Shown in pieces: positions 21,128 through 29,328 of a DNA stretch of 64,000 nucleotides. This DNA is from Corynebacterium choanae (GTDB taxonomy: Bacteria; Actinomycetota; Actinomycetes; Mycobacteriales; Mycobacteriaceae). The stretch covers positions 620,001 to 684,000 of the forward strand of contig NZ_CP033896.1 of the NCBI RefSeq assembly GCF_003813965.1, read 5' to 3'. The notes under the pieces are model-generated. The model ran no database searches. It was not told the DNA's origin and saw only the letters and a program-made list of their open reading frames with translations. Made by a program: the position numbers and the translations under genes. How positions within the stretch are numbered: position 1 is the first letter of the stretch; each line of letters begins with the position of its first letter.

Positions 21128-21208
21128 TTGGTCGGTGCAAGCAATACCCACCGCATCGGGTGGCAGCCGGGAGGTGTACCAATCCTGGGTGGGAGCGTTC
21201 CCCCTGCG

Positions 21209-21214
21209 TACACT
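21209..21214 (+). promoter_or_regulatory. -10 box of the SRAP gene
   Basis: TACACT lies 10 nt before the ATG at 21225. The leader would be at most about 3 nt, so the gene is nearly leaderless and needs no ribosome binding site. Confidence 0.55.
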
Positions 21215-21224
21215 AGAGCTCATT

Positions 21225-22010
21225 ATGTGTGGCCGATTTGTGTTATTTACTGTTGACGAACCGCTGCTTCGCGACGCTGGTTTTCTCCTCGGCGGCGGGG
21301 ATCGTGTGGAATCTTGTCCGTCACCGCGGATCAGCGCCCCGCAGGGGCTGCCGCCAGCCCGCTACAATATAGCCCCCACGCAGGCGATTGCGGCAATAGT
21401 TCCCGCGGAAACCACTGTCCAAACACTGCTCGAAGGCGCTCCACTGGTGGCCGACACTGATGCTATGGCTGCGGAATATTATTGTGTGCCTGCCCGCTGG
21501 GGGCTGCTGCCCAGCTGGAAAAAGGACACCTCCCCGCCGGTGTTATTTAACGCCCGCGGCGAGACTGTCGCATCGAAACCCTCATTTCGGGCAGCGTTCG
21601 CCCGGCGCCGCTGTCTCATCCCGATGGACGGCTACTACGAATGGCAGAAAAAACAACCCTATTTCGTGCATCTGCCAGCTGCTGCACGGCCGCAGCGGCT
21701 TTTTGCGGCCGGCCTCTATGAAACCGGACTTGACCGATTGTCGGCGACAATTGTCACCACTGCAGCCGATACGAGTATCAGCTGGTTGCATGATCGGATG
21801 CCGGTGATGCTCACCGCCGAAACTGCCGCCGCATGGATCGCAGGCGACCCGGCAACCGCCCAAACAATCATCGACAATCCACCATCGCAATTGTATGAAT
21901 CCTTACGTATTCGGCCGGTGGGTACTGCCGTGGGCAATGTTCGCAATCAAGGCGCGGAGCTGCTTGCACCAGTGCCCGATCCGCGTACAGGGCATGGTGC
22001 AGCTGACTGA
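21225..22010 (+). CDS. SRAP-domain protein (YedK/HMCES family)
   Basis: Forms a covalent thiazolidine link with abasic sites in single-stranded DNA and shields them during replication. Cys2 (MCGRF) is the catalytic nucleophile once the initiator methionine is removed. Other family blocks are present: RYNIAPTQ, ARWGLLPSW, FNARGETVASKPSFR, CLIPMDGYYEW with the active-site glutamate, and SWLHDRMPVML, which holds the histidine. The protein has 261 residues. The start must be the ATG at 21225 because Cys2 has to be exposed; longer frames to 21135 are therefore excluded. Confidence 0.92.
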   Translation: MCGRFVLFTVDEPLLRDAGFLLGGGDRVESCPSPRISAPQGLPPARYNIAPTQAIAAIVPAETTVQTLLEGAPLVADTDAMAAEYYCVPARWGLLPSWKKDTSPPVLFNARGETVASKPSFRAAFARRRCLIPMDGYYEWQKKQPYFVHLPAAARPQRLFAAGLYETGLDRLSATIVTTAADTSISWLHDRMPVMLTAETAAAWIAGDPATAQTIIDNPPSQLYESLRIRPVGTAVGNVRNQGAELLAPVPDPRTGHGAAD

Positions 22011-22090
22011 TTATCGCCAACCACGGGCAGGTTCCGTACTACAACGCCCACCCTGGTAGGAAGCGACTGGGAGTCCACGACGGTGACGAA

Positions 22091-22127
22091 AAGCCCCCAC
22101 ACAGCAAAGGGCGGGTGGGTGGGGGTT
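22091..22127. terminator. GC-rich hairpin between convergent SRAP and ybaK genes
   Basis: AGCCCCCAC (22092-22100) pairs with GTGGGGGTT (22119-22127), the T at the outer end pairing as a wobble. On the minus strand the stem is followed by TTTTCG, and its first arm overlaps the ybaK stop codon. Confidence 0.6.
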
Positions 22128-22644
22128 ATCCTCCATGAACTGCAATATCGGCGATGGAACCACCGCTTGCCGCGACAAGATCCTGCGGGGCAAGCGCGAC
22201 ATCCATGCCCCGTTTCCCGGCGGAAACACACACGGTTGCAAATGAGCACGGCAACGTATCAAACACCACCGGCAGCTGCTGTTTCCCACCAAGTGGGGAC
22301 ACCCCACCGGGGATATATCCGGTAATTCGGGCGGTGGCATTCGCGGGCGCGAGCGCAGCCTTCGACCAGCCAAACACTTTTGCTGCAGCTTTCAATGACA
22401 CTTTGTCGGTGACCGCGACACAACACAGCCCATATCGGGGATGTGGATCAGTGGTGACTTCCACGAGCAGCAGCGTTTTCATCACCTGTTGCGGCTGAAA
22501 ACCAAGCCCGGCGAGCTGTTTGGCAGCTTGGGCGCCAAAATGATCATCGCCGGCAACAAATTTGTGAGTTGAATACTCCACATGAGCTGCGGTGAGGACG
22601 CTCAGTGCTGGAGTAGCTGCTGCTGTTTTGCGGGATTTCGCCAC
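22126..22644 (-). CDS. ybaK: Cys-tRNA(Pro)/Cys-tRNA(Cys) deacylase, YbaK/EbsC family
   Basis: Trans-editing protein that hydrolyses mischarged Cys-tRNA(Pro). The 172-residue length and fold signature fit YbaK: HKFVAGDDHFGAQAAKQLAGLG, then QVMKTLLLVEV with the functional lysine, and GGVSPLGGKQQLPVVFD near the C-terminus. The start is GTG at 22644, with AAGG about 13 nt upstream. It is convergent with the SRAP gene and its stop codon lies in a hairpin. Confidence 0.93.
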   Translation of the reverse strand: MAKSRKTAAATPALSVLTAAHVEYSTHKFVAGDDHFGAQAAKQLAGLGFQPQQVMKTLLLVEVTTDPHPRYGLCCVAVTDKVSLKAAAKVFGWSKAALAPANATARITGYIPGGVSPLGGKQQLPVVFDTLPCSFATVCVSAGKRGMDVALAPQDLVAASGGSIADIAVHGG

Positions 22645-23083
22645 AATCCACCGACCTTCCCCTGGGGTGCTGCTGTTTGCCCGTTTCGGGCAAAAGCACA
22701 GTGTACCCCTCTCAGCCTGAACGCATCACTTCGCCCACATCACTGAGCAGACCCCCGCAACCGAACAGTGACACCTTGAACACACCACAACTGGGGTAAT
22801 GCTGTTTTCACTGCCACCCGCTCCCTTTGCCGGCCTCGCCAGAAGTCGATCGTCGCAGCATGGTCTGTGCGTGAAATTGCCTCTGTTGTGTTGCCAACAA
22901 GCGACCAAGGTAGAAGGTTTCCCACCCCGCTGGGATAAGGTGGAAGCACTACCGTGTTGCTGCTGCAACCATCGGCAATGATGAAGGGGATGCTGTGCGT
23001 CCTGTCTACCAATCGCGAGCCGGTGGCATGCTGCTGCGTACACGAAAAAACCTATGCCCGTGCCGTCAAGGAGGTGACCGAAT
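22645..23083. promoter_or_regulatory. Region upstream of sigH
   Basis: 439 nt without a gene, between divergent ybaK and sigH. It ends with an AAGGAGGTGA ribosome binding site about 9 nt before the sigH ATG, one of the strongest in the window. SigH autoregulates in relatives. A GGGAT (22932-22936) and GTT (22956-22958) pair, 19 nt apart, is only a partial match to a SigH-type promoter. Confidence 0.45.
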
Positions 23084-23692
23084 ATGCCGAAGCCGCCCAC
23101 CCCGGAGCAGCAGCGCACCTTTGAAGAGCAAGCACTTCCTTTGCTAGACCAGCTCTACAGCGGTGCGTTGCGAATGACCCGGAACCCCGCTGACGCGGAA
23201 GATTTGGTTCAAGACACGTATATGAAGGCGTTTCAAGCCTTCGATTCGTTCACGCCAGGAACCAACCTGAAAGCGTGGCTTTACCGGATTATGACGAACA
23301 CCTTTATATCGTCCTACCGGAAAAAGAAACGCCGCCCCACCCAAACCAGTGCCGACGAAATCACCGATTCGCAGATGTTCTCTTCGTCGTCTCATCAGGC
23401 AGTGGGGTTGGAATCCGCAGAGATTGAAGCGCTAAAAAACCTGCCCGACCAGCAGATCGCTGCCGCGTTTAACGAGCTCAGCGAAGATAATCGGATGGTG
23501 GTGTGGTATTCCGACATTCAAGGATTGCCATATAAAGAAATCGCCGAAATCATGGATACACCGATCGGAACGGTGATGTCGCGCCTGCACCGGGGAAGAA
23601 AACAGCTCCGGGAATTGTTACGAGAAGTAGCACGTGACAAAGGAATCGCGGTTGATGACGACATCAGCGGTGGAAAGGGTGAGAAGCAGTGA
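23084..23692 (+). CDS. sigH: ECF sigma factor SigH (thiol-oxidative and heat stress)
   Basis: Group IV sigma factor of the SigR/SigH type that drives thioredoxin, mycothiol-recycling and chaperone genes under disulfide and heat stress. Region 2 is visible as [29 protein letters not shown] with [22 protein letters not shown]. Region 4 shows [32 protein letters not shown]. The protein has 202 residues. A strong AAGGAGGTGA precedes the ATG. It overlaps the anti-sigma gene by 4 nt (GTGA), so the two are translationally coupled. Confidence 0.96.
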   Translation: MPKPPTPEQQRTFEEQALPLLDQLYSGALRMTRNPADAEDLVQDTYMKAFQAFDSFTPGTNLKAWLYRIMTNTFISSYRKKKRRPTQTSADEITDSQMFSSSSHQAVGLESAEIEALKNLPDQQIAAAFNELSEDNRMVVWYSDIQGLPYKEIAEIMDTPIGTVMSRLHRGRKQLRELLREVARDKGIAVDDDISGGKGEKQ

Positions 23693-23955
23693 CGAATCCC
23701 GAATGTGGATGTAACTGTCAAGAAGTCTATGAAGCACTCTACGAGTTAGTGTATGAGTCCGTCAGTGAGACTCGGCGGGTGCAGCTGGTAGCCCATATCA
23801 ACGACTGTCCGGGCTGTTTGGAAAAAATTGGTCTCGAGCAGGAAGTCGCCTCCCTGCTGCGGCGCTGCTGCTGCGAACCAGCGCCGCCAACATTGCGGGA
23901 AAAAGTGTTACTTCGACTGCAGATCGCCCGCAGTGAGATTACTTGGACTCACTAA
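23689..23955 (+). CDS. rshA: Zinc anti-sigma factor RshA (RsrA type)
   Basis: Redox-sensing ZAS-family protein that holds SigH inactive until its thiols are oxidised. The H-x3-C-x2-C core is at H36, C40 and C43 (AHINDCPGC). Extra cysteines lie at the N-terminus (ECGCNCQ, residues 6, 8 and 10) and at C60-C62. At 88 residues it has the family length. It starts with GTG inside the sigH stop region. The triple cysteine RRCCCEP at 60-62 is richer than I would expect and could add a second redox site. Confidence 0.93.
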   Translation: MTNPECGCNCQEVYEALYELVYESVSETRRVQLVAHINDCPGCLEKIGLEQEVASLLRRCCCEPAPPTLREKVLLRLQIARSEITWTH

Positions 23956-24674
23956 GTCCGGTTTTGCCCTGCCACCGCAGTCTGCGATTTCGCGGGGCGG
24001 GTTGGTAAACATCATTGCCCACGAGTCGATGCCCGATGGGTTGGCTCTGGAATATGGTGACGGTGATTGATAGATATCCTGTCGCAAGACCAGTAGTCCC
24101 GCTTGAGTTCACCTCGTTGCGGTGTAGCGGAAACTAGCCCGCGGGGACTGACTGAGCGGGTCTGTGGGAATCGGGTCGTGTGAGCACACGGGGCGGAATA
24201 TCCCGCCAGCGACGACCAGCGTAAGCGACAAGGCTTGCTGAATAGTTACGCATACTGTTAGCGATGAAGATCGCTGTGTCGGCAAGCTGGCTGAACAACC
24301 TTGGCGACTCGGCTTATTCGAACTTGACCAACTACTCCGGTGAGCTGCTGCCGTTATTACACACCGTGAACTTCCACGATCCTGTATTCACGTGGCGGCG
24401 GGAATCGGATGAGAGCCGCGGCGAAGTGGTGCAGGCGCAGGGAAGTGTTGCGCACTGATGAGTGAAGCTGAATCCTACTGCTGCAGCAGAGTGAACTGGC
24501 TGTCCAACGGGAATCCTGCGGGCAGCTAACCCGCGTTGAGCAAGATTGGTATGCATTGTGCGGGCAGCTCCATCGAACATCATGAGCATATTGCAACCCT
24601 GGGCGGAAACTGCCCTGGCAGGAAGGGCTGCAGGCACCACGAGAACCCTGTCTAAGGTAGTTGCCCCAAGCGAA
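23956..24674. other. Long gap after rshA
   Basis: About 720 nt without a gene I can support. The open frames on both strands are short and lack any family resemblance. The region lies between convergent units (rshA on plus, bL37 on minus) and ends in the bL37 terminator. A small RNA here cannot be excluded by reading alone. Confidence 0.45.
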
Positions 24675-24710
24675 AACCCCATCAACGACCAAAAAGTCGA
24701 TGATGGGGTT
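24675..24710 (-). terminator. Intrinsic terminator of the bL37 gene
   Basis: AACCCCATCAACGAC (24675-24689) pairs with GTCGATGATGGGGTT (24696-24710) with one mismatch. On the minus strand the stem is followed by TTCG. It begins 14 nt after the bL37 stop. Confidence 0.75.
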
Positions 24711-24724
24711 TCCTCAATGATCAC

Positions 24725-24799
24725 TTATGCGTTGGGGCGACGACCGTGATTAGCTTTGCCCTTGCGACGATCCTTGCGCTTGCGTCCACGCTTGCTCAT
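24725..24799 (-). CDS. Ribosomal protein bL37 (AURKAIP1-like C-terminal peptide)
   Basis: A 24-residue basic protein, MSKRGRKRKDRRKGKANHGR followed by RPNA. This matches the short actinobacterial 50S protein bL37 seen in mycobacterial ribosome structures. It is preceded by a clear AAGGAG 6 nt before the ATG and followed by a hairpin terminator. Its place next to sigH-rshA and a whiB gene is the usual one. Very small genes like this are easily missed. Confidence 0.92.
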   Translation of the reverse strand: MSKRGRKRKDRRKGKANHGRRPNA

Positions 24800-24923
24800 G
24801 GCGACTCCTTGCTGTGAAAATTTGGGAATACAGTTTGTATAGGAAGTCTAGCGGGGCGAAGGGCGAACAACCAATTTGTGTTGCCAGTTGAGCACCGCAC
24901 CGGCTTCGTTGCCGTCGACGGTA

Positions 24924-25184
24924 TTAGACAGTGGTGGCTGTCCGGGTGCGGTTGCGGTTCTTGCGACGCTTCAGGGCGCGACGCTCATCCTCGCTCATAC
25001 CGCCCCAAACGCCAGCATCTTGGCCGGACTCTAATGCCCAAGCAAGGCATTCGCTGGTCACTGGGCAACGGTTGCAGACCTTTTTCGCCGATGCGATCTG
25101 AGCTAAAGCCGGGCCGGAGTTACCGACCGGGAAGAACAGTTCTGGGTCTTCGTCGCGGCAAACTGCCTTATGGCGCCAATCCAT
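24924..25184 (-). CDS. whcE: WhiB-family Fe-S regulator (WhcE/WhiB1-like)
   Basis: An 86-residue redox- or NO-sensitive regulator carrying a 4Fe-4S cluster, which in relatives works with the primary sigma factor. Cluster ligands are C9, C37, C40 and C46 (VCNRCPVTSEC). The GVWGG turn follows, and the C-terminus is a basic helix (RRALKRRKNRNRTRT) for DNA contact. The ATG at 25184 has AAGGAG 6 nt upstream; the longer frame to 25274 would include the leader palindrome and is rejected. The location beside sigH-rshA matches whcE of C. glutamicum and whiB1 of M. tuberculosis. Confidence 0.93.
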   Translation of the reverse strand: MDWRHKAVCRDEDPELFFPVGNSGPALAQIASAKKVCNRCPVTSECLAWALESGQDAGVWGGMSEDERRALKRRKNRNRTRTATTV

Positions 25185-25211
25185 GAGATCTCCTTGTAAT
25201 GATTTGTGTGC

Positions 25212-25229
25212 CTGCACTGTGCAGTGCAG
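25212..25229. promoter_or_regulatory. Perfect 18-bp palindrome in the whcE leader
   Basis: CTGCACTG (25212-25219), a TG spacer, then CAGTGCAG (25222-25229). It lies 28 nt upstream of the whcE ATG and just after a plausible TTGCCT-17 nt-AATATC promoter on the minus strand. It could be an operator at the transcription start or a 5' RNA hairpin. Confidence 0.6.
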
Positions 25230-25913
25230 CGAATTGATATTGAATATTTTTGAAAAACAGGCAAGACAGTACATGCCCCACCGTGGCGGGGCGGCCGCTG
25301 ACTACATGCGAGTAACACTCGCAGCAGAAAGCGACAACCGTGATGCCAGAGATAAGCAGCAATAAACGGATTTTCCACTGATTGCCAGCTCGTTGCGGTG
25401 GTGCCAGGCGGGCACACTGTGGACGATGTGTTCATCGCTGATGCGGTGATGTTCAGCGATGTCACTACAGCGCATGCTAAAGCTAACTCACTGCGGTGGA
25501 TGCGAGTCGAAAACTGACGGAAAAAACTGCCAAATGTTCAACTCAAATGATCCGTGTGCGGGCGCCACCAGTTGTTGTCTGTAGTGAAACGGGTGTTTCG
25601 TCATATTTAGACAACGTGCAACAGGGGAGCCACTGCAGTGCGTCAAACAGCTTCAGGGCAACGAGTCGTTGGTTGCTTGATAATCCCGAGTGTCAATAAC
25701 AACCAGATGGTCTTAATTGACACTCTCTTGTAGGAGATCAAGGGCTTTGGGTGTGATCGCAGGCGGGTAGCGAAACTGTAATGCAGCGAAGAAATCTGCA
25801 GTTAGGGCGCTATTTTCGCGGCTTCACACCGGGCAACCAGTGATCCAACAAGTAGATATGGTGACACGATTAACCTGAAATTGCTAGACCTTTTCGCGAA
25901 AAAGTGTCAAAGG
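25230..25913. other. Gap upstream of whcE
   Basis: About 680 nt with no credible gene. The part nearest whcE should hold its promoter. The far end carries GACCTTT (25887-25893) pairing with AAAGGTC (25909-25915), a possible weak terminator that overlaps the stop codon of the lipid kinase gene. Confidence 0.45.
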
Positions 25914-26894
25914 TCACAGGTTGGTGTTGGATTTTGGAGAAATTACATCAATGACGTCGTGGTAAGACTGCACATCAAGTTTCTTCGCTTCCCCGCAGGC
26001 TTCCCCATCTACCTGCCATTTCAACGGTTCACTTGCTGTGAGTACGAGGGAATCAATATCGTCAACTCGAATTTCTCGCAGATCGATGCGGAGCAACTGC
26101 CAACGGCGCCGGCCGACGCCAAGAGCGTGAGCAAGTGCTGCCGCACCACCGGGGCCATCAATGTCGCGCAGCGCATACAACGACAATCCAGCCGCAACAT
26201 TGGCACCCGGGTTGAGGATCACCGGCAGCGGACCGGCATACGTCCAAGGATTGGTATTCGAGACCATGACTACCGGAAGTTGCTGGCTAGTATGAGTTTT
26301 CCCATCGCTGTGGGCGGTAAACGAAATCGTTGGTTTATGCCGCCGCATCCGTAACCAGGCACCCACCGCAACGAGCAGATAGGCACCAGGTGTGGCCTTT
26401 AACTTCTTTTTCCGCAGCAGCTCCATGCGGTCGATGACCTCAGCGTCAATCCCAAACCCGGTGTTGACACAGAACCAATGATTTTCCACCCGGCCAAGCG
26501 GCAGGCGCCGATACTGGTTTTCGGCGATGAGTTCCGCGACCATGTTGGCGGCGGCTACTGGATCGTTAGGAAACCCGAGCGCCCGGGCAAACACATTCGC
26601 CGAACCGGTAGGGATTACTGCAATCGCGGGAAGCTCCTGAGGGGCGCGGCGCTGCTGGAGGCTCTCGCCTAACAAACCATTGATGACTTCGTTGACTGTG
26701 CCATCCCCGCCCACAGCCACAATAAGATCGAAATCATCACGGCTTAGTCCGCGACAAATATCTCGGGCATGTCCGGCATAGTGAGTGTGCTGTGAGTGCA
26801 GCTCGGTGACCTGCATGAGGGGAGCGATGATCGCTCGCATCACATCGTTGGTTAACGACGTCGAATTCGGATTGGACAGCATCAGGCAACGCAC
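25914..26894 (-). CDS. Diacylglycerol-kinase-family lipid kinase
   Basis: A 326-residue protein of the DAGK catalytic (DgkB/YegS-like) family, which phosphorylates lipid hydroxyls such as diacylglycerol. The family glycine motif VGGDGTVNEVINGLLG is clear, preceded by the LSNPNSTS entry strand. Further motifs are AVIPTGSANVFARALG and the C-terminal QVDGEACG. The GTG at 26894 was chosen because a TACACT -10 box lies 8 nt upstream (leaderless) and homology begins there. An extension to 27020 has no family resemblance. It corresponds in order to Rv3218 of M. tuberculosis, next to whiB1. Confidence 0.92.
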   Translation of the reverse strand: MRCLMLSNPNSTSLTNDVMRAIIAPLMQVTELHSQHTHYAGHARDICRGLSRDDFDLIVAVGGDGTVNEVINGLLGESLQQRRAPQELPAIAVIPTGSANVFARALGFPNDPVAAANMVAELIAENQYRRLPLGRVENHWFCVNTGFGIDAEVIDRMELLRKKKLKATPGAYLLVAVGAWLRMRRHKPTISFTAHSDGKTHTSQQLPVVMVSNTNPWTYAGPLPVILNPGANVAAGLSLYALRDIDGPGGAAALAHALGVGRRRWQLLRIDLREIRVDDIDSLVLTASEPLKWQVDGEACGEAKKLDVQSYHDVIDVISPKSNTNL

Positions 26895-26902
26895 CCTATC
26901 GC

Positions 26903-26908
26903 AGTGTA
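26903..26908 (-). promoter_or_regulatory. -10 box of the leaderless lipid kinase gene
   Basis: TACACT on the minus strand ends 8 nt before the GTG at 26894. Confidence 0.65.
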
Positions 26909-27127
26909 GTCGATTTCCTGGCCGTAACAACGGTTGCGCAAGTTCCGTAACACAACGGTTGCTCAAGTTCAGGTCATCGACAGCAGCGTGAGCATTTGGC
27001 TGATCTGTTTGGAATACCAACGTGCTTCTGCTTGATAGTCGTTGGGGTACGGGCGTTGCAGCGCCTTTCCTGCAGCGGCATCACCGAGATGTTGGAGGTT
27101 CGCTCCGCGTAGGCCACAGCAGGCCGG

Positions 27128-27133
27128 TAGAAT
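27128..27133 (+). promoter_or_regulatory. -10 box of the leaderless membrane protein gene
   Basis: TAGAAT ends 8 nt before the GTG at 27142. No ribosome binding site is present, which fits a leaderless start. Confidence 0.6.
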
Positions 27134-27141
27134 GCGGTGTT

Positions 27142-27636
27142 GTGACTGCAAAACGCGCCAATGAGCATCTATCACCTGGAGAGAATTCCACAGCATCCAG
27201 CCCTTGGGTTCCAGCCCCTGTGCGGATCGCTGGTCAAATAGCTGTCGGTGAATCTCTCGTGGTGATGATTTATGCGCTGGTATTGATCGTGCGTGATGTG
27301 CTCGGCTACCGGGATCCGGCGGCCGTCTTTGCCTCCGGATACGAATCACGGGCCGCCTGGTTGGGGATTGGCACTGCTATCTGTTTGTTGATCATGTTCG
27401 GGGCTGTCGCCTGGGCTGGCTGGGCGTATTGGCACGGCAAGCGAATCGGTCGCGGTCTCGTGTTCTTTGCCAATATTTTGTTCCTGCCAGTGGCCTACTA
27501 TATTGCCCAGGCAGGTGCCTGGATTCCTGCCATTATCGTCGGCCTAATCGCGGTGATCACCATCGGATTGCTTGTCCACCCCGCCGCAGTGGGATGGATG
27601 CAAGCCCAATATCCAACGCGAAACTCGCAGACTTAA
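27142..27636 (+). CDS. Small polytopic membrane protein
   Basis: A 164-residue protein with four likely membrane helices: around GESLVVMIYALVLIVRDVLG, AAWLGIGTAICLLIMFGAVAWAGW, GLVFFANILFLPVAYYIAQAG and IPAIIVGLIAVITIGLLV. It has no catalytic motif and its function is unknown. By order it corresponds to the membrane protein near Rv3217c. I chose the GTG at 27142 because of the leaderless -10 box; the frame is open to 27022, but those residues are not membrane-protein-like. It is divergent from the lipid kinase, 247 nt away. Confidence 0.78.
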   Translation: MTAKRANEHLSPGENSTASSPWVPAPVRIAGQIAVGESLVVMIYALVLIVRDVLGYRDPAAVFASGYESRAAWLGIGTAICLLIMFGAVAWAGWAYWHGKRIGRGLVFFANILFLPVAYYIAQAGAWIPAIIVGLIAVITIGLLVHPAAVGWMQAQYPTRNSQT

Positions 27637-27804
27637 AAAAATTTCGCCACTGCACAGTCCACATCGGTTCCGCGTCATTGAAAAACCGGCAGGTGGACGC
27701 ATCCGTCATTCGGCAACCCACCAGTACTGACCTCATCGCAGCAACGCTGATGATTGCGCAGCGGGCAGTACTGGTTTTGCTTTCTCTGCACGCCACCGGG
27801 GCGT

Positions 27805-29328
27805 CTAAAACTCGGCGATGAGACCAAAGAGTTCGTTGCCGCGGCGCTCCACCAGGGTGCGGCCAACTAATCCAAGATGCACATCGCCCTGATAGTCGCC
27901 CCGGTCAATCGCGATATGGCGAATCGCCTCATTGGAATAGCCGCGCAGCATCACGAGCCCATCCCTGGTGGGATACACCACAGAGCCGTCAATATCGATC
28001 GGATTGCCGATCGCATCGTCGACGCTAAACATCAACTCCAGCGTAGATGGCAGGAAAAAATTGAGATGCTTCCCGTCATATAACGTCATCGCATGGGCGA
28101 TATCGTTTGCATCCGGGGAGTACACGCCACCAGGTGCATCGGCCGTGATGCTGGCATGAGCCAGCGGTGGGATGGCGGTCGTCGCCACCTGGTCACCATC
28201 TTGGGAGTAAATAGTCACCGGGGTAGTTTCGGTATTGCCGTTAGTAACTTCGGCAACCGCCACCCGATCTTCGGCAATAGCCACCACATGGCTTGGTTGT
28301 GCAAGCGGCACTGAACTGTAAAATTCCGGTTCCCGGGAATCTTCCGGATCACGCGCTACAAGGCGCAGCCACCAGCTGCGGCCATCCCTTCCGATTCGTG
28401 CCTCACCGGTGGGTTTCGTCGTTTCCTCATCCGCGGAAAAATCGGGACTGCACGACTCCACCACAGCGAGCAGATCCCCACGGGTGAGCGCCGAATCGAT
28501 CGTGCAATCAGCGGTGGGTTGCATCCCCGGTTCCTGCGGGGCGATCGGATCACCATATTCCACCGTGCGCACCATATCTGACCGCCACAATTCCACCCGC
28601 TCAGCGTCAATACTGCCGATCGCAGCATGAGAGCGGATCAGTGCAGGATCGGCGGCGGCATTATCAAACCGGGTTGCCCGGTAGCGGCCGCTGTCGCTGC
28701 GCAGCGCGGTGATTTCGCTACACCCCGCGGCAGTGCGATAACCAGCGACAACCGAGTTGAAGCCGCTGATCCCCAGCAGGCACAGATCGTGATCCCGGTG
28801 GTAGGCATACACAGTGGACCCGTCGCGGGGATCCAATGCCCGAAACCCATGCTTGTCGGCAGCCACCACCACACCGGCGTCGGCATCCACCTGCGGAACT
28901 AGTGGGAAGGTCACCCCATCGATTGGGGTAGACCACGCTTCACTGAATGTTCGTGGCACAGTGGAAAGCTGTGCCACATCAGTCAGCGGGGCGGCGGCAG
29001 GTGCAACATCGGTATGCCGAATCGGAGCATATATGGCGGCAACAACAATGGTGGTGGCCGCCAAAACACTTAGCACGCCAGCAGCAATCCAGTCGCGGCG
29101 CGAAGTGGGACGCAGCGTCGCTGGGATGGATGGGCTTCGCGGGGTGGAGGCAAATTCACCTTCTTGAGGTGCCCCATGATCGTCACCGGGGGAGCGGCTG
29201 TGATCATCGACAATTCTGTCAGCTTGCTGCGGTGAGTCTGTTGGAGTTGCAAGGGGGTCGGTGAACTGATCCGCGGGGAAAACAGTTCGCTGTGGCAGAT
29301 GGTCGTCAGCATCATCAGTTACGGTCAT
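27805..29328 (-). CDS. Rv3212-like single-pass membrane protein with propeller-like domain
   Basis: A 507-residue protein. Residues 1-77 are hydrophilic and acidic, one membrane segment follows (WIAAGVLSVLAATTIVVAAIYAP, about 80-102), and the rest is an extracytoplasmic domain with repeated DGS/DGxxV strands that resembles a PQQ-type beta-propeller (LDPRDGSTVYAYHRD, YSQDGDQVATT). This arrangement and the order match Rv3212 beside the DEAD-box gene Rv3211. Its ATG overlaps the helicase stop (ATGA), so it is translationally coupled to the RNA helicase. The function is unknown. Confidence 0.82.
   Translation of the reverse strand: MTVTDDADDHLPQRTVFPADQFTDPLATPTDSPQQADRIVDDHSRSPGDDHGAPQEGEFASTPRSPSIPATLRPTSRRDWIAAGVLSVLAATTIVVAAIYAPIRHTDVAPAAAPLTDVAQLSTVPRTFSEAWSTPIDGVTFPLVPQVDADAGVVVAADKHGFRALDPRDGSTVYAYHRDHDLCLLGISGFNSVVAGYRTAAGCSEITALRSDSGRYRATRFDNAAADPALIRSHAAIGSIDAERVELWRSDMVRTVEYGDPIAPQEPGMQPTADCTIDSALTRGDLLAVVESCSPDFSADEETTKPTGEARIGRDGRSWWLRLVARDPEDSREPEFYSSVPLAQPSHVVAIAEDRVAVAEVTNGNTETTPVTIYSQDGDQVATTAIPPLAHASITADAPGGVYSPDANDIAHAMTLYDGKHLNFFLPSTLELMFSVDDAIGNPIDIDGSVVYPTRDGLVMLRGYSNEAIRHIAIDRGDYQGDVHLGLVGRTLVERRGNELFGLIAEF

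Noticed and set aside
22932..22958. GGGAT-19 nt-GTT as a SigH-type promoter for sigH
   Set aside because: Only a partial match to the GGAA/GTT consensus; I cannot support it without start-site data.
24332..24724. Minus-strand 130-codon frame downstream of bL37
   Set aside because: It contains the bL37 terminator stem, and its composition is not protein-like; no ribosome binding site.
25881..26354. Plus-strand frame overlapping the lipid kinase gene
   Set aside because: Antisense to a clear diacylglycerol-kinase-family protein.
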